A DNA stretch of 64,000 bases from Variovorax paradoxus (GCF_022009635.1 NZ_CP091716.1:5229501-5293500); one strand, 5' to 3'. Shown: positions 46,295 through 54,849, counted from the first letter of the stretch. Made by a program: numbers and translations. Notes: generated from the sequence alone by a model not told the origin.

Positions 46295-47677
46295 ATGCCG
46301 CACAACACCCGCTTCGACTGGCTGCCCTCTCCTTCGCAGCATTTTCTCGTCGTGACGTTCGCGCTGCTGGTCTATGTGCTGACCACGCGCGCGCGCCGCG
46401 AGCAGCGCGCCCCCACCACGGCCATCGCCTGGGTCATGGGGCTGGTGCTGATGCCCTATTTCATCCTGCCGATGTACCTGCTGTTCGGCCAGCGCAAGCT
46501 GCGCCCGGCGGGCTCGCCCCGGCCGCCGCGCTCGGTGCCGCCGGGCCACTGGGCCGCCGACCTGATCGAGAGCTTCGGCCTGGCGCCGCCGGGCCGCTCG
46601 GCCATTCGCATGCATGCCGACGGCGAGGCCGCGCGCGAAGCGCTCTGGCAGGTGATCGACGGCGCGCAGGAGCGCATCGACGTGTGCACCTTCATCATCG
46701 GCGACGACGCGCTCGGCCACGCCGTGATCGAGCGGCTGGCCAGGCGCGCGCGCGACGGCGTCAAGGTGCGCGTGCTGCTCGACGGCTTCGGCGCGCTGTC
46801 GCTGCCGCGCCATCACTTCGACCGGCTGCGCGCGGCGGGCGGCGAGGTGGCGGTGTTCCGCCCCTTCTTCAGCCTGCGCCGCATCGGCCCGCGCAACCTG
46901 CGCAACCACCGCAAGTTCACCATCGCGGACGACGGCTGGCTCTGGTCGGGCGGGCGCAACCTCGCGGGCGAGTACTTCACCGGCAACGAAAAGCACCCCG
47001 AGGCCTGGCGCGACCTGTCCTTCGACCTGCGCGGCAGCGTGGCCGCGGCGGCGGCGCGCCAGTTCGACCACGACTGGAGTTCGGTGCGCCCGCGCAAGGC
47101 CCGCGCGATCACCGCCGACGACGTGCCCGAAGGCCCCGGCACCGCCATGGCCCAGTTCCTGCCGAGCGGCCCCGACCAGACCGAGGACACCGCGCATGCC
47201 CTGCTGATCGACGCCTGCTTCCGCGCCGAGCACCGCGTGCTGGCGATCACGCCCTACTTCGTGCCCGGTGACGGCCTGCGCGACGCGCTGCGTCTGGCCG
47301 CGCGGCGCGGCGTGCAGGTGACCATCGCGATGCCCGCGCAGTCGAACCACCGGCTGGCCGACTTCGTGCGCGCCCGCGCCATGCGCGACCTGGCCCGCGC
47401 GGGCGTGAGCTTTCGCATGCTGCCCTTCATGGCGCACGCCAAGGCGGTGGTGGTCGACGACGAACTGGCGATGTGCGGCTCCATCAACCTCGACCTGCGC
47501 AGCCTGCTGCTGAACCACGAGGCGGCGGTGGTGTTCTACGGCGCCGAAGAAATCGAATGGCTGGCCGAATGGATCGAGACCACCGCCTCGGCCGGCGAGC
47601 CCTACCGCGCGCGCAGGCCCGGGCTGATGCGCGACGTGGCCGAAGGGCTGCTGCTCACGGTAGCCTTTCAGCTGTAA
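46295..47677 (+). CDS. Cardiolipin synthase-like phospholipase D protein
   Basis: 460-residue inner-membrane protein. Two N-terminal hydrophobic helices (about 18-60) precede two PLD repeats with HKD motifs: HRKFTIADD and HAKAVVVDD, each followed by GGRNLA / GSINLD. It condenses two phosphatidylglycerol molecules, or PG with another phospholipid, to cardiolipin. Relative to ClsA, the linker and TM region are typical, so ClsA-like is likely. It starts 25 bp after the GST gene, but a functional link to it is not obvious; the substrate is supplied via pgsA. Confidence 0.9.
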   Translation: MPHNTRFDWLPSPSQHFLVVTFALLVYVLTTRARREQRAPTTAIAWVMGLVLMPYFILPMYLLFGQRKLRPAGSPRPPRSVPPGHWAADLIESFGLAPPGRSAIRMHADGEAAREALWQVIDGAQERIDVCTFIIGDDALGHAVIERLARRARDGVKVRVLLDGFGALSLPRHHFDRLRAAGGEVAVFRPFFSLRRIGPRNLRNHRKFTIADDGWLWSGGRNLAGEYFTGNEKHPEAWRDLSFDLRGSVAAAAARQFDHDWSSVRPRKARAITADDVPEGPGTAMAQFLPSGPDQTEDTAHALLIDACFRAEHRVLAITPYFVPGDGLRDALRLAARRGVQVTIAMPAQSNHRLADFVRARAMRDLARAGVSFRMLPFMAHAKAVVVDDELAMCGSINLDLRSLLLNHEAAVVFYGAEEIEWLAEWIETTASAGEPYRARRPGLMRDVAEGLLLTVAFQL

Positions 47678-47702
47678 TCTTGGGTGCATAAATGCAACAA
47701 AA

Positions 47703-47732
47703 TTGCAACAATCAGAACGTGAGCACTAAAAT
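47703..47732 (+). promoter_or_regulatory. Putative promoter of the metallopeptidase gene
   Basis: -35 TTGCAA (47703-47708), 18-nt spacer, -10 TAAAAT (47727-47732), predicting transcription near 47739 and a leader of about 170 nt. Two TGCAACAA copies overlap the -35 region and might be a regulator site. Confidence 0.5.
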
Positions 47733-47794
47733 ACCCACCGGTTTCGGTAGTTGACAGGCTTGCCTGGCCCCTGATTTCCCAGTCATCGGTCGGT

Positions 47795-47905
47795 CTCGAA
47801 CGGATTCCCGCAACCCTCCGCCTTGCGGAGAAGCCCGCCCGGGACGCCGCCGCACGGCGACCCGAAGCGCCGTCCGTTCGAGTTCCGTGCCCCGGCCACC
47901 CGGGG
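47795..47905 (+). ncRNA. Structured 5' leader, riboswitch-like (three-way junction plus SD-masking hairpin)
   Basis: P1 is a perfect 10-bp pairing, CTCGAACGGA (47795-47804) with TCCGTTCGAG (47873-47882). Inside lie P2 CTCCGC-CTT-GCGGAG (47816-47830) and P3 47840-47864 (4 bp, A-A mismatch, 5 bp, 5-nt loop). Single-stranded joints of 11, 9 and 8 nt link them. A second hairpin CCCCGG-CCAC-CCGGGG (47890-47905) covers the only plausible Shine-Dalgarno (GGGG, 7 nt from the ATG at 47913). I could not match it to the cyclic-di-GMP, glycine, SAM, guanidine or other consensus sequences I remember. Regulation by ligand is inference. Confidence 0.55.
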
Positions 47906-47912
47906 AAATCCG

Positions 47913-49640
47913 ATGCGAGCCTTCTTCTCGCCGCGCGCATTTGCGAATCTCGCGAAACTGGTTCTTTCGCTGCCAGTTCTCATCGCGCTTTTCGGAATGA
48001 CGCCTGCTTTGGCCGCCATGGACGAAGTCGGCCGCGCCGCCCCCAGCACCCATCGCCTGAAGTTCTTCGTCGACCCCGAGCTGGCCGCCGACATCGGCGC
48101 CGCCGAGGCAGGGCGTCGGCTCGCCCAGTACGTGGCCGACGTCAACACCGTCTTCACCCGCGAGACGGTGCGCAGCTTCGTCTTCGACCCCGCCACCGAC
48201 CTGCAGCTGGTGGCGCCCACGGCCGCGCCTGCGTGCAGCTACAACGGCCTCGTGAACGGCGAGGTGGTGGTCTGCGTCACCAAGTCGACCCGCGGCTACA
48301 GCCACGGCGGCCTGTCGACCAGCTGGACCTTTCCGCAGAAGGGCGTGACCTGGAACCTCAACTGGATCGCCATCCACGACCCGCTGCGCCTGTCGCGCGC
48401 CATCACGCCCGCGGCGCCTGAATCCACAGAGAAGGACTACCTCGGCCGCCAGCTCAAGACCCTGCTGCACGAGCTGGAGCATGTGTTCGGCGCCGGCGCG
48501 GGCGAGTACTACAACGGCATCGCCGTGGCCGACACCACCGGCATCGCGCCCATCACCGACCTCGCGCTGTCGAACGACACCGACCGCTACTGGTGGACCC
48601 GCCAGAGCTGGCGGCTCGACCCGCTGCTGGGCACCGTCTTCGAGCAGCGCCGCGACCCCGCCGCCAACCGCGTCGCGACGCTGGACATGATCCGCTTCAC
48701 CGCCGGCACCAAGGCCAACATCGACACCGACTGGACCGACTGGCCCAAGCTCGGCAGTTCGAAGTTCATGGCCGCCACCACCGCCACCCAGGTGCGCGTG
48801 ACCGACCGCGACAGCGGCGCGGCGCTGCCGGGCGCGCAGGTCACGGTGTGGCGCAACCCCGGCGGCCAGAAGCCGCTGGTGCTGCTGGTGACGGGCGTGG
48901 CCGATGCGTCGGGCCGCTTCCAGTTCGATTGGGAATGCGGCTTCAGCTGCTTCGCGGTCGGCAAGTCGACGCTGCTGGTCAAGGCCAATGCGCCGGGCCG
49001 CGCGCCGGGCGCGAGCTGGTTTACCATCTTCGACGCCTTCGAGCAGAAAGCGGTGCAGGGCCAGCCGATGTTCACCATCGACCTGGCGCTGGGCAACGCG
49101 GACACCACGCCGCCGACCGTCTCGGTGTCGGCGCCGGCCACCGCCACGGTGGGCCAGCCCACCACCATCGCGCCGGCTGTGGTCGACAACGTGGGCGTCT
49201 TCGGCGTGAAGGTGCTGGGCCGCGACAGCATTCCGATCTGCACCTTCACCGCCCCGCCCTACACCTGCATCTGGACACCGACGAGCCCCGGCGTGCAGAC
49301 GATCCGCGTGGTCGGCGTGGACGCGGCGGGCAACTCGGCGAGCGCGTCGGCCAACGTGATCGTGAATCCGCCGGAAGGCAGCACGCCGCCCGCGGTGGCC
49401 ATGTCGGTGCCGCCCACCGCCTCGGCGAAGGCGCCGGTGCCGCTGGCGGCCAACGCGTCGAGCAACGTGGCCGAAGTGCGCTTCGTGGTGGACGGCAAGA
49501 CCGTGTGCAGGCTGCAGGCCGCGCCCTACGCCTGCAGCTGGATGCCGCCCGCGGCCGGCTACGCGAACATCGAGGCCCGCGCCACCGACGCCTGGGGCAA
49601 CGTCGCCAGCGTGTCGGCGCTCACGCGCGTGACGCCTTAG
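47913..49640 (+). CDS. Secreted zinc-metallopeptidase-like protein with Ig-like modules
   Basis: 575-residue exported protein. The signal peptide (about 1-35) ends TPALAA. A metallopeptidase-like domain (about 40-270) carries His186-Glu-Leu-Glu-His190 followed by VFGAGAGEYYNG, an HExxH zinc motif with a downstream Glu. A carboxypeptidase-regulatory-like beta domain follows (about 290-380), then two Ig-like modules (about 385-575), each with Cys pairs such as ICTFTAPPYTCIW and CRLQAAPYACSWM. Such a layout suggests an extracellular binding or degrading protein. Its 3' end overlaps the convergent ROK gene by 20 nt. Expression is likely controlled by the structured leader. Confidence 0.82.
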   Translation: MRAFFSPRAFANLAKLVLSLPVLIALFGMTPALAAMDEVGRAAPSTHRLKFFVDPELAADIGAAEAGRRLAQYVADVNTVFTRETVRSFVFDPATDLQLVAPTAAPACSYNGLVNGEVVVCVTKSTRGYSHGGLSTSWTFPQKGVTWNLNWIAIHDPLRLSRAITPAAPESTEKDYLGRQLKTLLHELEHVFGAGAGEYYNGIAVADTTGIAPITDLALSNDTDRYWWTRQSWRLDPLLGTVFEQRRDPAANRVATLDMIRFTAGTKANIDTDWTDWPKLGSSKFMAATTATQVRVTDRDSGAALPGAQVTVWRNPGGQKPLVLLVTGVADASGRFQFDWECGFSCFAVGKSTLLVKANAPGRAPGASWFTIFDAFEQKAVQGQPMFTIDLALGNADTTPPTVSVSAPATATVGQPTTIAPAVVDNVGVFGVKVLGRDSIPICTFTAPPYTCIWTPTSPGVQTIRVVGVDAAGNSASASANVIVNPPEGSTPPAVAMSVPPTASAKAPVPLAANASSNVAEVRFVVDGKTVCRLQAAPYACSWMPPAAGYANIEARATDAWGNVASVSALTRVTP

Positions 49641-50754
49641 CCTTTTTGGCCTTGGGCGCCAGCGCCTCCGGAATCGGCGTGTTGGTGAAGCTCACGTTGC
49701 CCAGCCCGGTGCCGATGGTCAGCACGCCCCAGTGCTTCACGTCGCGCATGAAGGGCAGCTCGCTCAGGCCCTGCACCACCGCGTCGTTGTGCATCAGCAC
49801 CAGCATCGGGTCGGCGCCCAGCGTCAGCATGCGGCGCCATACCGCCGTCGGCAGGTGGAAGGCATGGCTTTCCCAGTCGCCCGGCAGATTCTGCGCGCCG
49901 CGCGCGATGGAGCCGTCGGGACGGATCAGCCCCGGACAGCCGATGCCCACGAAGGGCGCGAGCCGGATCTTCTTGCGCTCGCTGTAGCGCACCATGTCCA
50001 TCAGCATGTCCGCGATGTGCTCGACCATGTTGCTGCGGTTGGGGCCTTCGTCGGCATGGCGCCATTTCTCGCGCCGCACCACCTCCGCGCGGGAGAAGTC
50101 GTGCGCCTTGCGGTAGCGCGTCTTCACGATGCCGCAGCGCACGTTGGTGCCGCCGATGTCGACCGCGAGGATCGCGTCGTACTTGCGCAGCAGCGCGGGC
50201 GGCGTGAGGTGCACCCAGCCGATCAGGCCGCCGTCGTCCACGTTGTGCGAGAGCCGCCCCATCTGCACGTGCAGGCCCAGCTCTTCCAGGATGGCGGCCG
50301 TCTGCAACACCGCGCGCTCGCCGACGTCGCTCTCGGGAAAGCCGCCGCCGATCACGATGCGCTCGACCTTCTGCCACGAGGGCTGGCGCAGGAAGCGCTG
50401 GATCACCGACGCCAGTTCTTCGGTGAACTCCTCGATCACGCCGTGCATCACGTCGCCGGCCTCGGAGGCCTTCTTCGCGCTCAGCACGCGGTCGAGTGTC
50501 TTCTTGCTCAGGTCGCGCGAGTGAAGCTCGCCGAGCGGGTCCTTGCCGTTCTTGCGGCGGCGCTTGCGCCAGCGCTCGAGCAGTTCCCTGAAAGCCGTCT
50601 GGCTCGCCTGGTCGCCGACGAAGCCGTCCTTGTCGCGCAACTGGAGGCTGTAGCCCTCGACATGCACGCCGGGGAGTTCGCGCAGGCCGTGCACGTCGGT
50701 GGCGGGCAATGGGTCGGGGTGGGGAGTGTCGGGCTTCGGGGGTTTGGACTTCAT
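49621..50754 (-). CDS. ROK-family sugar kinase-like protein, circularly permuted motif order
   Basis: 377-residue protein with all ROK/hexokinase landmarks in an unusual order. Normally DIGGT comes first and the I-x-GGG motif last. Here IVIGGG (133-138) precedes DIGGTNVR (199-206), then GIGCPG (270-275), GAQNLPGDW (286-294), HND with the catalytic Asp324, and GTGLGN (348-353), followed only by a Lys-rich tail. The zinc motif CxCGxxGC of ROK is absent. A sugar kinase activity is plausible; the substrate is unknown. ATG 50754 fixes the start. It overlaps the convergent metallopeptidase gene by 20 nt. Confidence 0.82.
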   Translation of the reverse strand: MKSKPPKPDTPHPDPLPATDVHGLRELPGVHVEGYSLQLRDKDGFVGDQASQTAFRELLERWRKRRRKNGKDPLGELHSRDLSKKTLDRVLSAKKASEAGDVMHGVIEEFTEELASVIQRFLRQPSWQKVERIVIGGGFPESDVGERAVLQTAAILEELGLHVQMGRLSHNVDDGGLIGWVHLTPPALLRKYDAILAVDIGGTNVRCGIVKTRYRKAHDFSRAEVVRREKWRHADEGPNRSNMVEHIADMLMDMVRYSERKKIRLAPFVGIGCPGLIRPDGSIARGAQNLPGDWESHAFHLPTAVWRRMLTLGADPMLVLMHNDAVVQGLSELPFMRDVKHWGVLTIGTGLGNVSFTNTPIPEALAPKAKKAKASRA

Positions 50755-50864
50755 GGCATCGATGGTGCGCGCGCGGCGCCCCACGGCCCATCGGTTGCGC
50801 GCACGACGGCGTGTAGGAGATTGGCGGGTACGCCAGGCCGGGCGATGTCTATAAACTGGCCGCG

Positions 50865-52391
50865 ATGCATCTGCCCCGTTGCCTCCACCGCCTTGCCCTG
50901 CTGCTCACGCTCGCCTGGCTGGCCATGGCGCCCGCCGCGCATGCCGCGGACGACACGCTGCGCGTGGGCTCCAAGCGCTTCACCGAGTCGTACATCCTGG
51001 CCGAGCTGCTGGCGCAGACCGCCGCGCCGCACACCGCGTCGCCGCCCGTCGTGCGGCAGGGCCTGGGCAACACGGCCATCGTGTACGAGGCGCTGCGCTC
51101 GGGCGCGATCGACCTGTATGCCGAATACACCGGCACCATCGCGCAGGAAATCCTCAAGGGCTCGCCGGCGGAGTCGCGCGAGGCCATGAACGCCGCGCTC
51201 GCACCCATGGGCCTGGGCGTGGCGATTCCGCTGGGCTTCAACGACGGCTATGCGCTCGCGGTGCGCGCGGCCGATGCCGACCGGCTGGGCCTGCGCACGC
51301 TGAGCGACCTGGCGAAGCACCCTGAACTCAAGCTCGGCCTGTCCAACGAGTTCATCGGCCGCGCCGACGGCTGGAAAGGGCTGGCCGAGCGCTACGGCTT
51401 CAAGCAGACACCCACGGGCCTGGACCACGGGCTGGCCTACGACGCCATAGCGGCAAAGCAGATCGACGCGATAGACATCTACACCACCGACGCAAAGATC
51501 GACCACCTGGGCCTGCGCGTGCTGGAGGACGACAGGAAGTACTTTCCGCGCTATGACGCGGTGGTGCTCTACAAGCTCGACCTGCCCCAGCGGCTGCCCG
51601 AAGCATGGGCCGCGCTGAAGACGCTGGAAGGCAAGGTCGACGAGCACGCGATGATCGCGATGAACGCCCGCGCCGAACTGCAGAGCGTGCCCTTCGATGC
51701 GATTGCGCGCGACTTCCTCGCGGGCGCCGGGAAGGAAGCGAAGGAAGCGCGGCGCGGCTTCACGGCCAAGCTGTTCGGCCCCGACTTGTGGAAGCTCGCG
51801 CGGCAGCATCTGTTTCTGGTGGCGCTGTCGGTGGGCATCGCGATACTCATCGGCGTGCCGATCGCGATCCTGGTGTTTCCGCATGTGCGGCTGCGCGCGG
51901 TGGTGCTTGGTTTTGCGAGCCTGCTGCAGACCGTACCGTCGCTGGCGTTGCTGGCGGTGCTGATCTCGATGCTCGGCGCCATCGGCGCCCTGCCCGCGCT
52001 GATTGCGCTCACGCTGTATTCGCTGTTGCCGATCATGCGCAACACGGTGACGGGGCTGGCCGAGGTACCCAATGGTCTGCGGCTTGCGGGCACTGCTCTG
52101 GGCATGACGCCGCCGCAGAGTCTGCGGCTGGTGTTGCTGCCGCTGGCATTGCCCACGCTGCTCGCGGGCGTGCGCACCGCCACCGCGATCGCGATCGGCA
52201 CGGCCACCATTGCGGCCTTCATTGGCGCCGGCGGATTCGGCGAGCGCATCGTGACGGGGTTGGCGCTCAATGACCGAGAGCTGCTTCTGGCGGGTGCGTT
52301 GCCGGCTGCGGCGTTGGCGCTGGTCAGTGAAGGGGTGTTCGAGCTGATCGAGTTTCTGATGCGACGTGGTCGAAGGGTGTCTTTGGACTAG
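50865..52391 (+). CDS. Fused osmoprotectant ABC receptor-permease (OpuAC/OpuBB type)
   Basis: 508-residue fusion. The signal peptide (1-27) is followed by a glycine-betaine/choline-type receptor (about 30-275, beginning LRVGSKRFTESYILAELLAQ, with DLYAEYTGTIAQE). A permease domain of six helices follows (about 310-500), with the EAA loop VPNGLRLAGTALGMTPPQSL. Fused receptor-permeases are known in the osmoprotectant uptake family. No ATPase gene is adjacent, so it must use one elsewhere. It is divergent from the ROK gene, with 110 bp between starts. Confidence 0.88.
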   Translation: MHLPRCLHRLALLLTLAWLAMAPAAHAADDTLRVGSKRFTESYILAELLAQTAAPHTASPPVVRQGLGNTAIVYEALRSGAIDLYAEYTGTIAQEILKGSPAESREAMNAALAPMGLGVAIPLGFNDGYALAVRAADADRLGLRTLSDLAKHPELKLGLSNEFIGRADGWKGLAERYGFKQTPTGLDHGLAYDAIAAKQIDAIDIYTTDAKIDHLGLRVLEDDRKYFPRYDAVVLYKLDLPQRLPEAWAALKTLEGKVDEHAMIAMNARAELQSVPFDAIARDFLAGAGKEAKEARRGFTAKLFGPDLWKLARQHLFLVALSVGIAILIGVPIAILVFPHVRLRAVVLGFASLLQTVPSLALLAVLISMLGAIGALPALIALTLYSLLPIMRNTVTGLAEVPNGLRLAGTALGMTPPQSLRLVLLPLALPTLLAGVRTATAIAIGTATIAAFIGAGGFGERIVTGLALNDRELLLAGALPAAALALVSEGVFELIEFLMRRGRRVSLD

Positions 52392-52497
52392 GCATTGTTG
52401 GTTGCGTTGTTCGGGGTGCGATCATGCCGACGAGGTGCCCGTCGCTCTTTTAGGAGTGACTGGGTGAGCGACATCGTCAAGAGCTTTGGACGAAGAG

Positions 52498-53229
52498 ATG
52501 ACCAGCGACACGACACAGATTCGCGTGATACAGCACGACGACAACGACGCGTTCGAGCCAACGCTCGACCCGGCTTTCGTCTTGCTCGGCATGGTCAACG
52601 AGTACTCGGGCCGTCAGGCCATCGAAGGTGGCGACATCGTCGAACGCTTCTACGCAGACGAACGACCCGTCGCCAAACTCTTCGCGAACTACCTGCTCCA
52701 GTACGCCACAAGGCTCGGCATCGAATCGCCCGGGATATCGACGAGCCACGCCGAGACCGGCCATTCGTCCGTCGAGTCGAGGCGAATGAACGATCAGCTC
52801 AACGCCCTTTACCGATTCGAATATCCGGACGACAGGGCCGCCACGATGCCCGATGGGCAACGGCTTCGCTTTGCGCACGTGTCACTCGGCATCGACGCCT
52901 TCCCGCAGAAGCGTTCGATGCTCTACGAGCCTGAAGCGATGAACGCGCGTTTTTCTTACCTGCATGGCGTTCTCCTGCGATACGGCCGTGACGATGGCGT
53001 GATCCGCATTGCCAATGCCAGCGAGAAGGTGACGTTGGTGCAGCAGGTGCTTGCAGACCTCGACGTTCACTGGATATCGCACCGCTATTCCGTGGGCGGC
53101 GCACCCTGCTGCAACGAGGTGTCGTTCGGGCCGCGTCCGCGCCTCGTCGGCTTTCTCGACCGAGCGCGAGCGGAGCGCGCCGAGGCGTTCGCGGCGGCTG
53201 TCAGGCATGGGACGTTGGGCGAGTCGTAG
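52498..53229 (+). CDS. Hypothetical protein (orphan)
   Basis: 243-residue soluble protein with no family I recognise. It is acidic at the N-terminus (IRVIQHDDNDAFEPTLDPAF) and has mixed alpha/beta character. There is an RFEYPDD stretch, a Cys pair GGAPCCNEVSFGP near the C-terminus, and an Arg/Ala-rich end. No signal peptide or membrane segment is visible. ATG 52498 was taken; TTG 52486 is possible. It stands alone between the transporter gene and a pair of hairpins, so there is no operon clue. Codon use looks less biased than its neighbours, consistent with horizontal acquisition, but I did not measure it. Confidence 0.65.
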   Translation: MTSDTTQIRVIQHDDNDAFEPTLDPAFVLLGMVNEYSGRQAIEGGDIVERFYADERPVAKLFANYLLQYATRLGIESPGISTSHAETGHSSVESRRMNDQLNALYRFEYPDDRAATMPDGQRLRFAHVSLGIDAFPQKRSMLYEPEAMNARFSYLHGVLLRYGRDDGVIRIANASEKVTLVQQVLADLDVHWISHRYSVGGAPCCNEVSFGPRPRLVGFLDRARAERAEAFAAAVRHGTLGES

Positions 53230-53282
53230 GCAGCCTGCGACGACGTGCGCCGGGGCCGTCTCGTCCCCGGGGTTCCAGTGCG

Positions 53283-53322
53283 CACTCACACGTTTCGGTG
53301 AGTGACTCCTCGTCGCGAGGAG
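53283..53322 (+). terminator. Two adjacent hairpins after the orphan gene
   Basis: CACTCAC / GTGAGTG (53283-53304, 8-nt loop) is followed at once by CTCCTCG-TCG-CGAGGAG (53306-53322). There is no T-run, so termination would need Rho; the stems may instead stabilise the leader of the next gene. Confidence 0.4.
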
Positions 53323-53379
53323 ACTACGCTTACATAAATTCACATCCTGTTGCGCCTGTTCTCCGGCGCGCCCCATCCC

Positions 53380-54849
53380 ATGTTCAAGCTCTTCATGCCC
53401 CGCGCCGCTGGCGCGTTTTTTTCGTCTGGGCGTTCAAGACGCATGGGCTTGAGCCTCGCGGCCGCTGTGACGCTGACGCTCCTGGCTTGTGAGGGTGGGA
53501 GTGGCGGCGGTGGTGCCATGCCTTTCGCGCCGGCCTCTGGCAACGCAAGTGCGCCCTCCGAAAGTGCGCCCTCCGAGCCGCCTCCGGGCGACACGCCGAC
53601 CTACAAGGTCACGGGTTCGCTCTCGGGTCTGGCCACGGGGGAGTCGGTCACCCTGCTGGCCAATGGCCAGCCGGTGGTGATGTCGCAGAACGGGACATTC
53701 CAGGTCGCATCCGGTCTGGCCGCCGGCGCAACCTATGCGGTGACGGTCGGCACCCGGCCCCGGACTCAGGCCTGTGTCGTGACAGATGGGACTGGCGTCA
53801 TTGGCGCCAGCAATGTGAGCAACGTGAGCGTGGCCTGTGCCATCAGGCCGCAATTCGCCTATGTGGCGAATAAAAGTGACAACAACATCTCGGCCTACCG
53901 CATCGACGTCGCCACCGGCGCGCTCACCGCCATTCCGGGCAGCCCGTTCGCCACAGGGACCTCTCCCGCCTCCGTCGCGGTCAACGCAGCAGGCACCTTC
54001 GCCTATGTGGCGAACTGGCACAGCAGCTCCGTCTCGGGCTACCGCATCGATGCGGACACCGGCGCGCTCACCGCCATCCCGGGCAGCCCGTTCGCCGCGG
54101 GAATCGCTCCCTACTCCGTCACGGTCAATCCAGCAGGCACCTTCGCCTATGTGGTGCACCGAAACGGCCTCATCTCGGCCTACCGCATCGACGCCACCAC
54201 CGGCGCGCTCACCGCTGTCACGGGCAGCCCTTTCGCCACGGGAGCCGTTCCCGTCTCCGTCACGGTCAACCCCGCAGGCACCTTCGCCTACGTGGCGAAC
54301 TCTGGCAGCAACAACGTCTCGGCCTACCGCATCGATGCCGCCACCGGCGCTCTCACCGCCATCACGGGCAGCCCGTTCCTGGCGGGAAACCAGCCCCATT
54401 CCATCACGGTCAACCCCGCAGGCACCTTCGCTTATGTGGCGAACTGGTCTAACGCCATCTCGGTCTACCGCATCGATGCCGACACCGGCGCGCTCACCGC
54501 CATCGCGGACAGCCCGTTCTTCACGATAGGCCTCCCCAATTCCATCGCAGTCAACCCCGCAGGCACATTCGCATACTTGGCAAACCAGTTCGGCTACATC
54601 TTGGCCTACCGCATCGATGCCGCCACCGGCGCGCTCGCCGCCATCACGGGTAGCCCGCTCTTGGCAGGAAACCAGCCCAATGCCATCACGGTCAATCCCA
54701 CAGGCAACTTCGCCTATGCGACGGACCAAGCCGACAACACCGTCCTGGCCTACCGCATCGATGCCGCAACCGGCGCGCTCACCCCCCTAACGGGTAGCCC
54801 GTTCTCGACGGGACGAGAACCCCTCTCGATCACGGTGGCTCAGCCTTGA
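53380..54849 (+). CDS. Lipoprotein with seven-bladed beta-propeller repeats
   Basis: 489-residue predicted lipoprotein. The signal ends with lipobox Leu34-Leu-Ala-Cys37. After a Ser/Pro-rich linker and an Ig-like segment (about 65-155), seven near-identical repeats of about 47 residues start at residue 159. Each is built as FAYVAN..., ISAYRIDAATGALTAI, GSPFATG..., SVTVNPAGT. Seven copies fit one closed seven-bladed propeller of the lactonase/YVTN type. The enzyme-active residues of 6-phosphogluconolactonase are not evident, so a surface or binding role is more likely. ATG 53380 was preferred over an upstream TTG. The 3' end overlaps a convergent small gene by 20 nt. Confidence 0.86.
   Translation: MFKLFMPRAAGAFFSSGRSRRMGLSLAAAVTLTLLACEGGSGGGGAMPFAPASGNASAPSESAPSEPPPGDTPTYKVTGSLSGLATGESVTLLANGQPVVMSQNGTFQVASGLAAGATYAVTVGTRPRTQACVVTDGTGVIGASNVSNVSVACAIRPQFAYVANKSDNNISAYRIDVATGALTAIPGSPFATGTSPASVAVNAAGTFAYVANWHSSSVSGYRIDADTGALTAIPGSPFAAGIAPYSVTVNPAGTFAYVVHRNGLISAYRIDATTGALTAVTGSPFATGAVPVSVTVNPAGTFAYVANSGSNNVSAYRIDAATGALTAITGSPFLAGNQPHSITVNPAGTFAYVANWSNAISVYRIDADTGALTAIADSPFFTIGLPNSIAVNPAGTFAYLANQFGYILAYRIDAATGALAAITGSPLLAGNQPNAITVNPTGNFAYATDQADNTVLAYRIDAATGALTPLTGSPFSTGREPLSITVAQP
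53854..54846 (+). repeat. In-gene tandem repeats (7 x about 142 bp)
   Basis: Seven direct repeats encode the propeller blades. Several blocks, such as ACCGGCGCGCTCACCGCCAT, are nearly identical between copies at DNA level, so the array could expand or contract by recombination. Confidence 0.85.

Noticed and set aside
47795..47882. Cyclic-di-GMP-I, glycine, SAM or guanidine riboswitch identity for the structured leader
   Set aside because: The three-way junction fits the idea, but the invariant sequence blocks I remember for these classes are not present, so no class is claimed.
52395..52934. Plus-strand 179-codon frame at the start of the orphan gene
   Set aside because: Arg/Asp shadow frame overlapping the better-supported ORF at 52498-53229.
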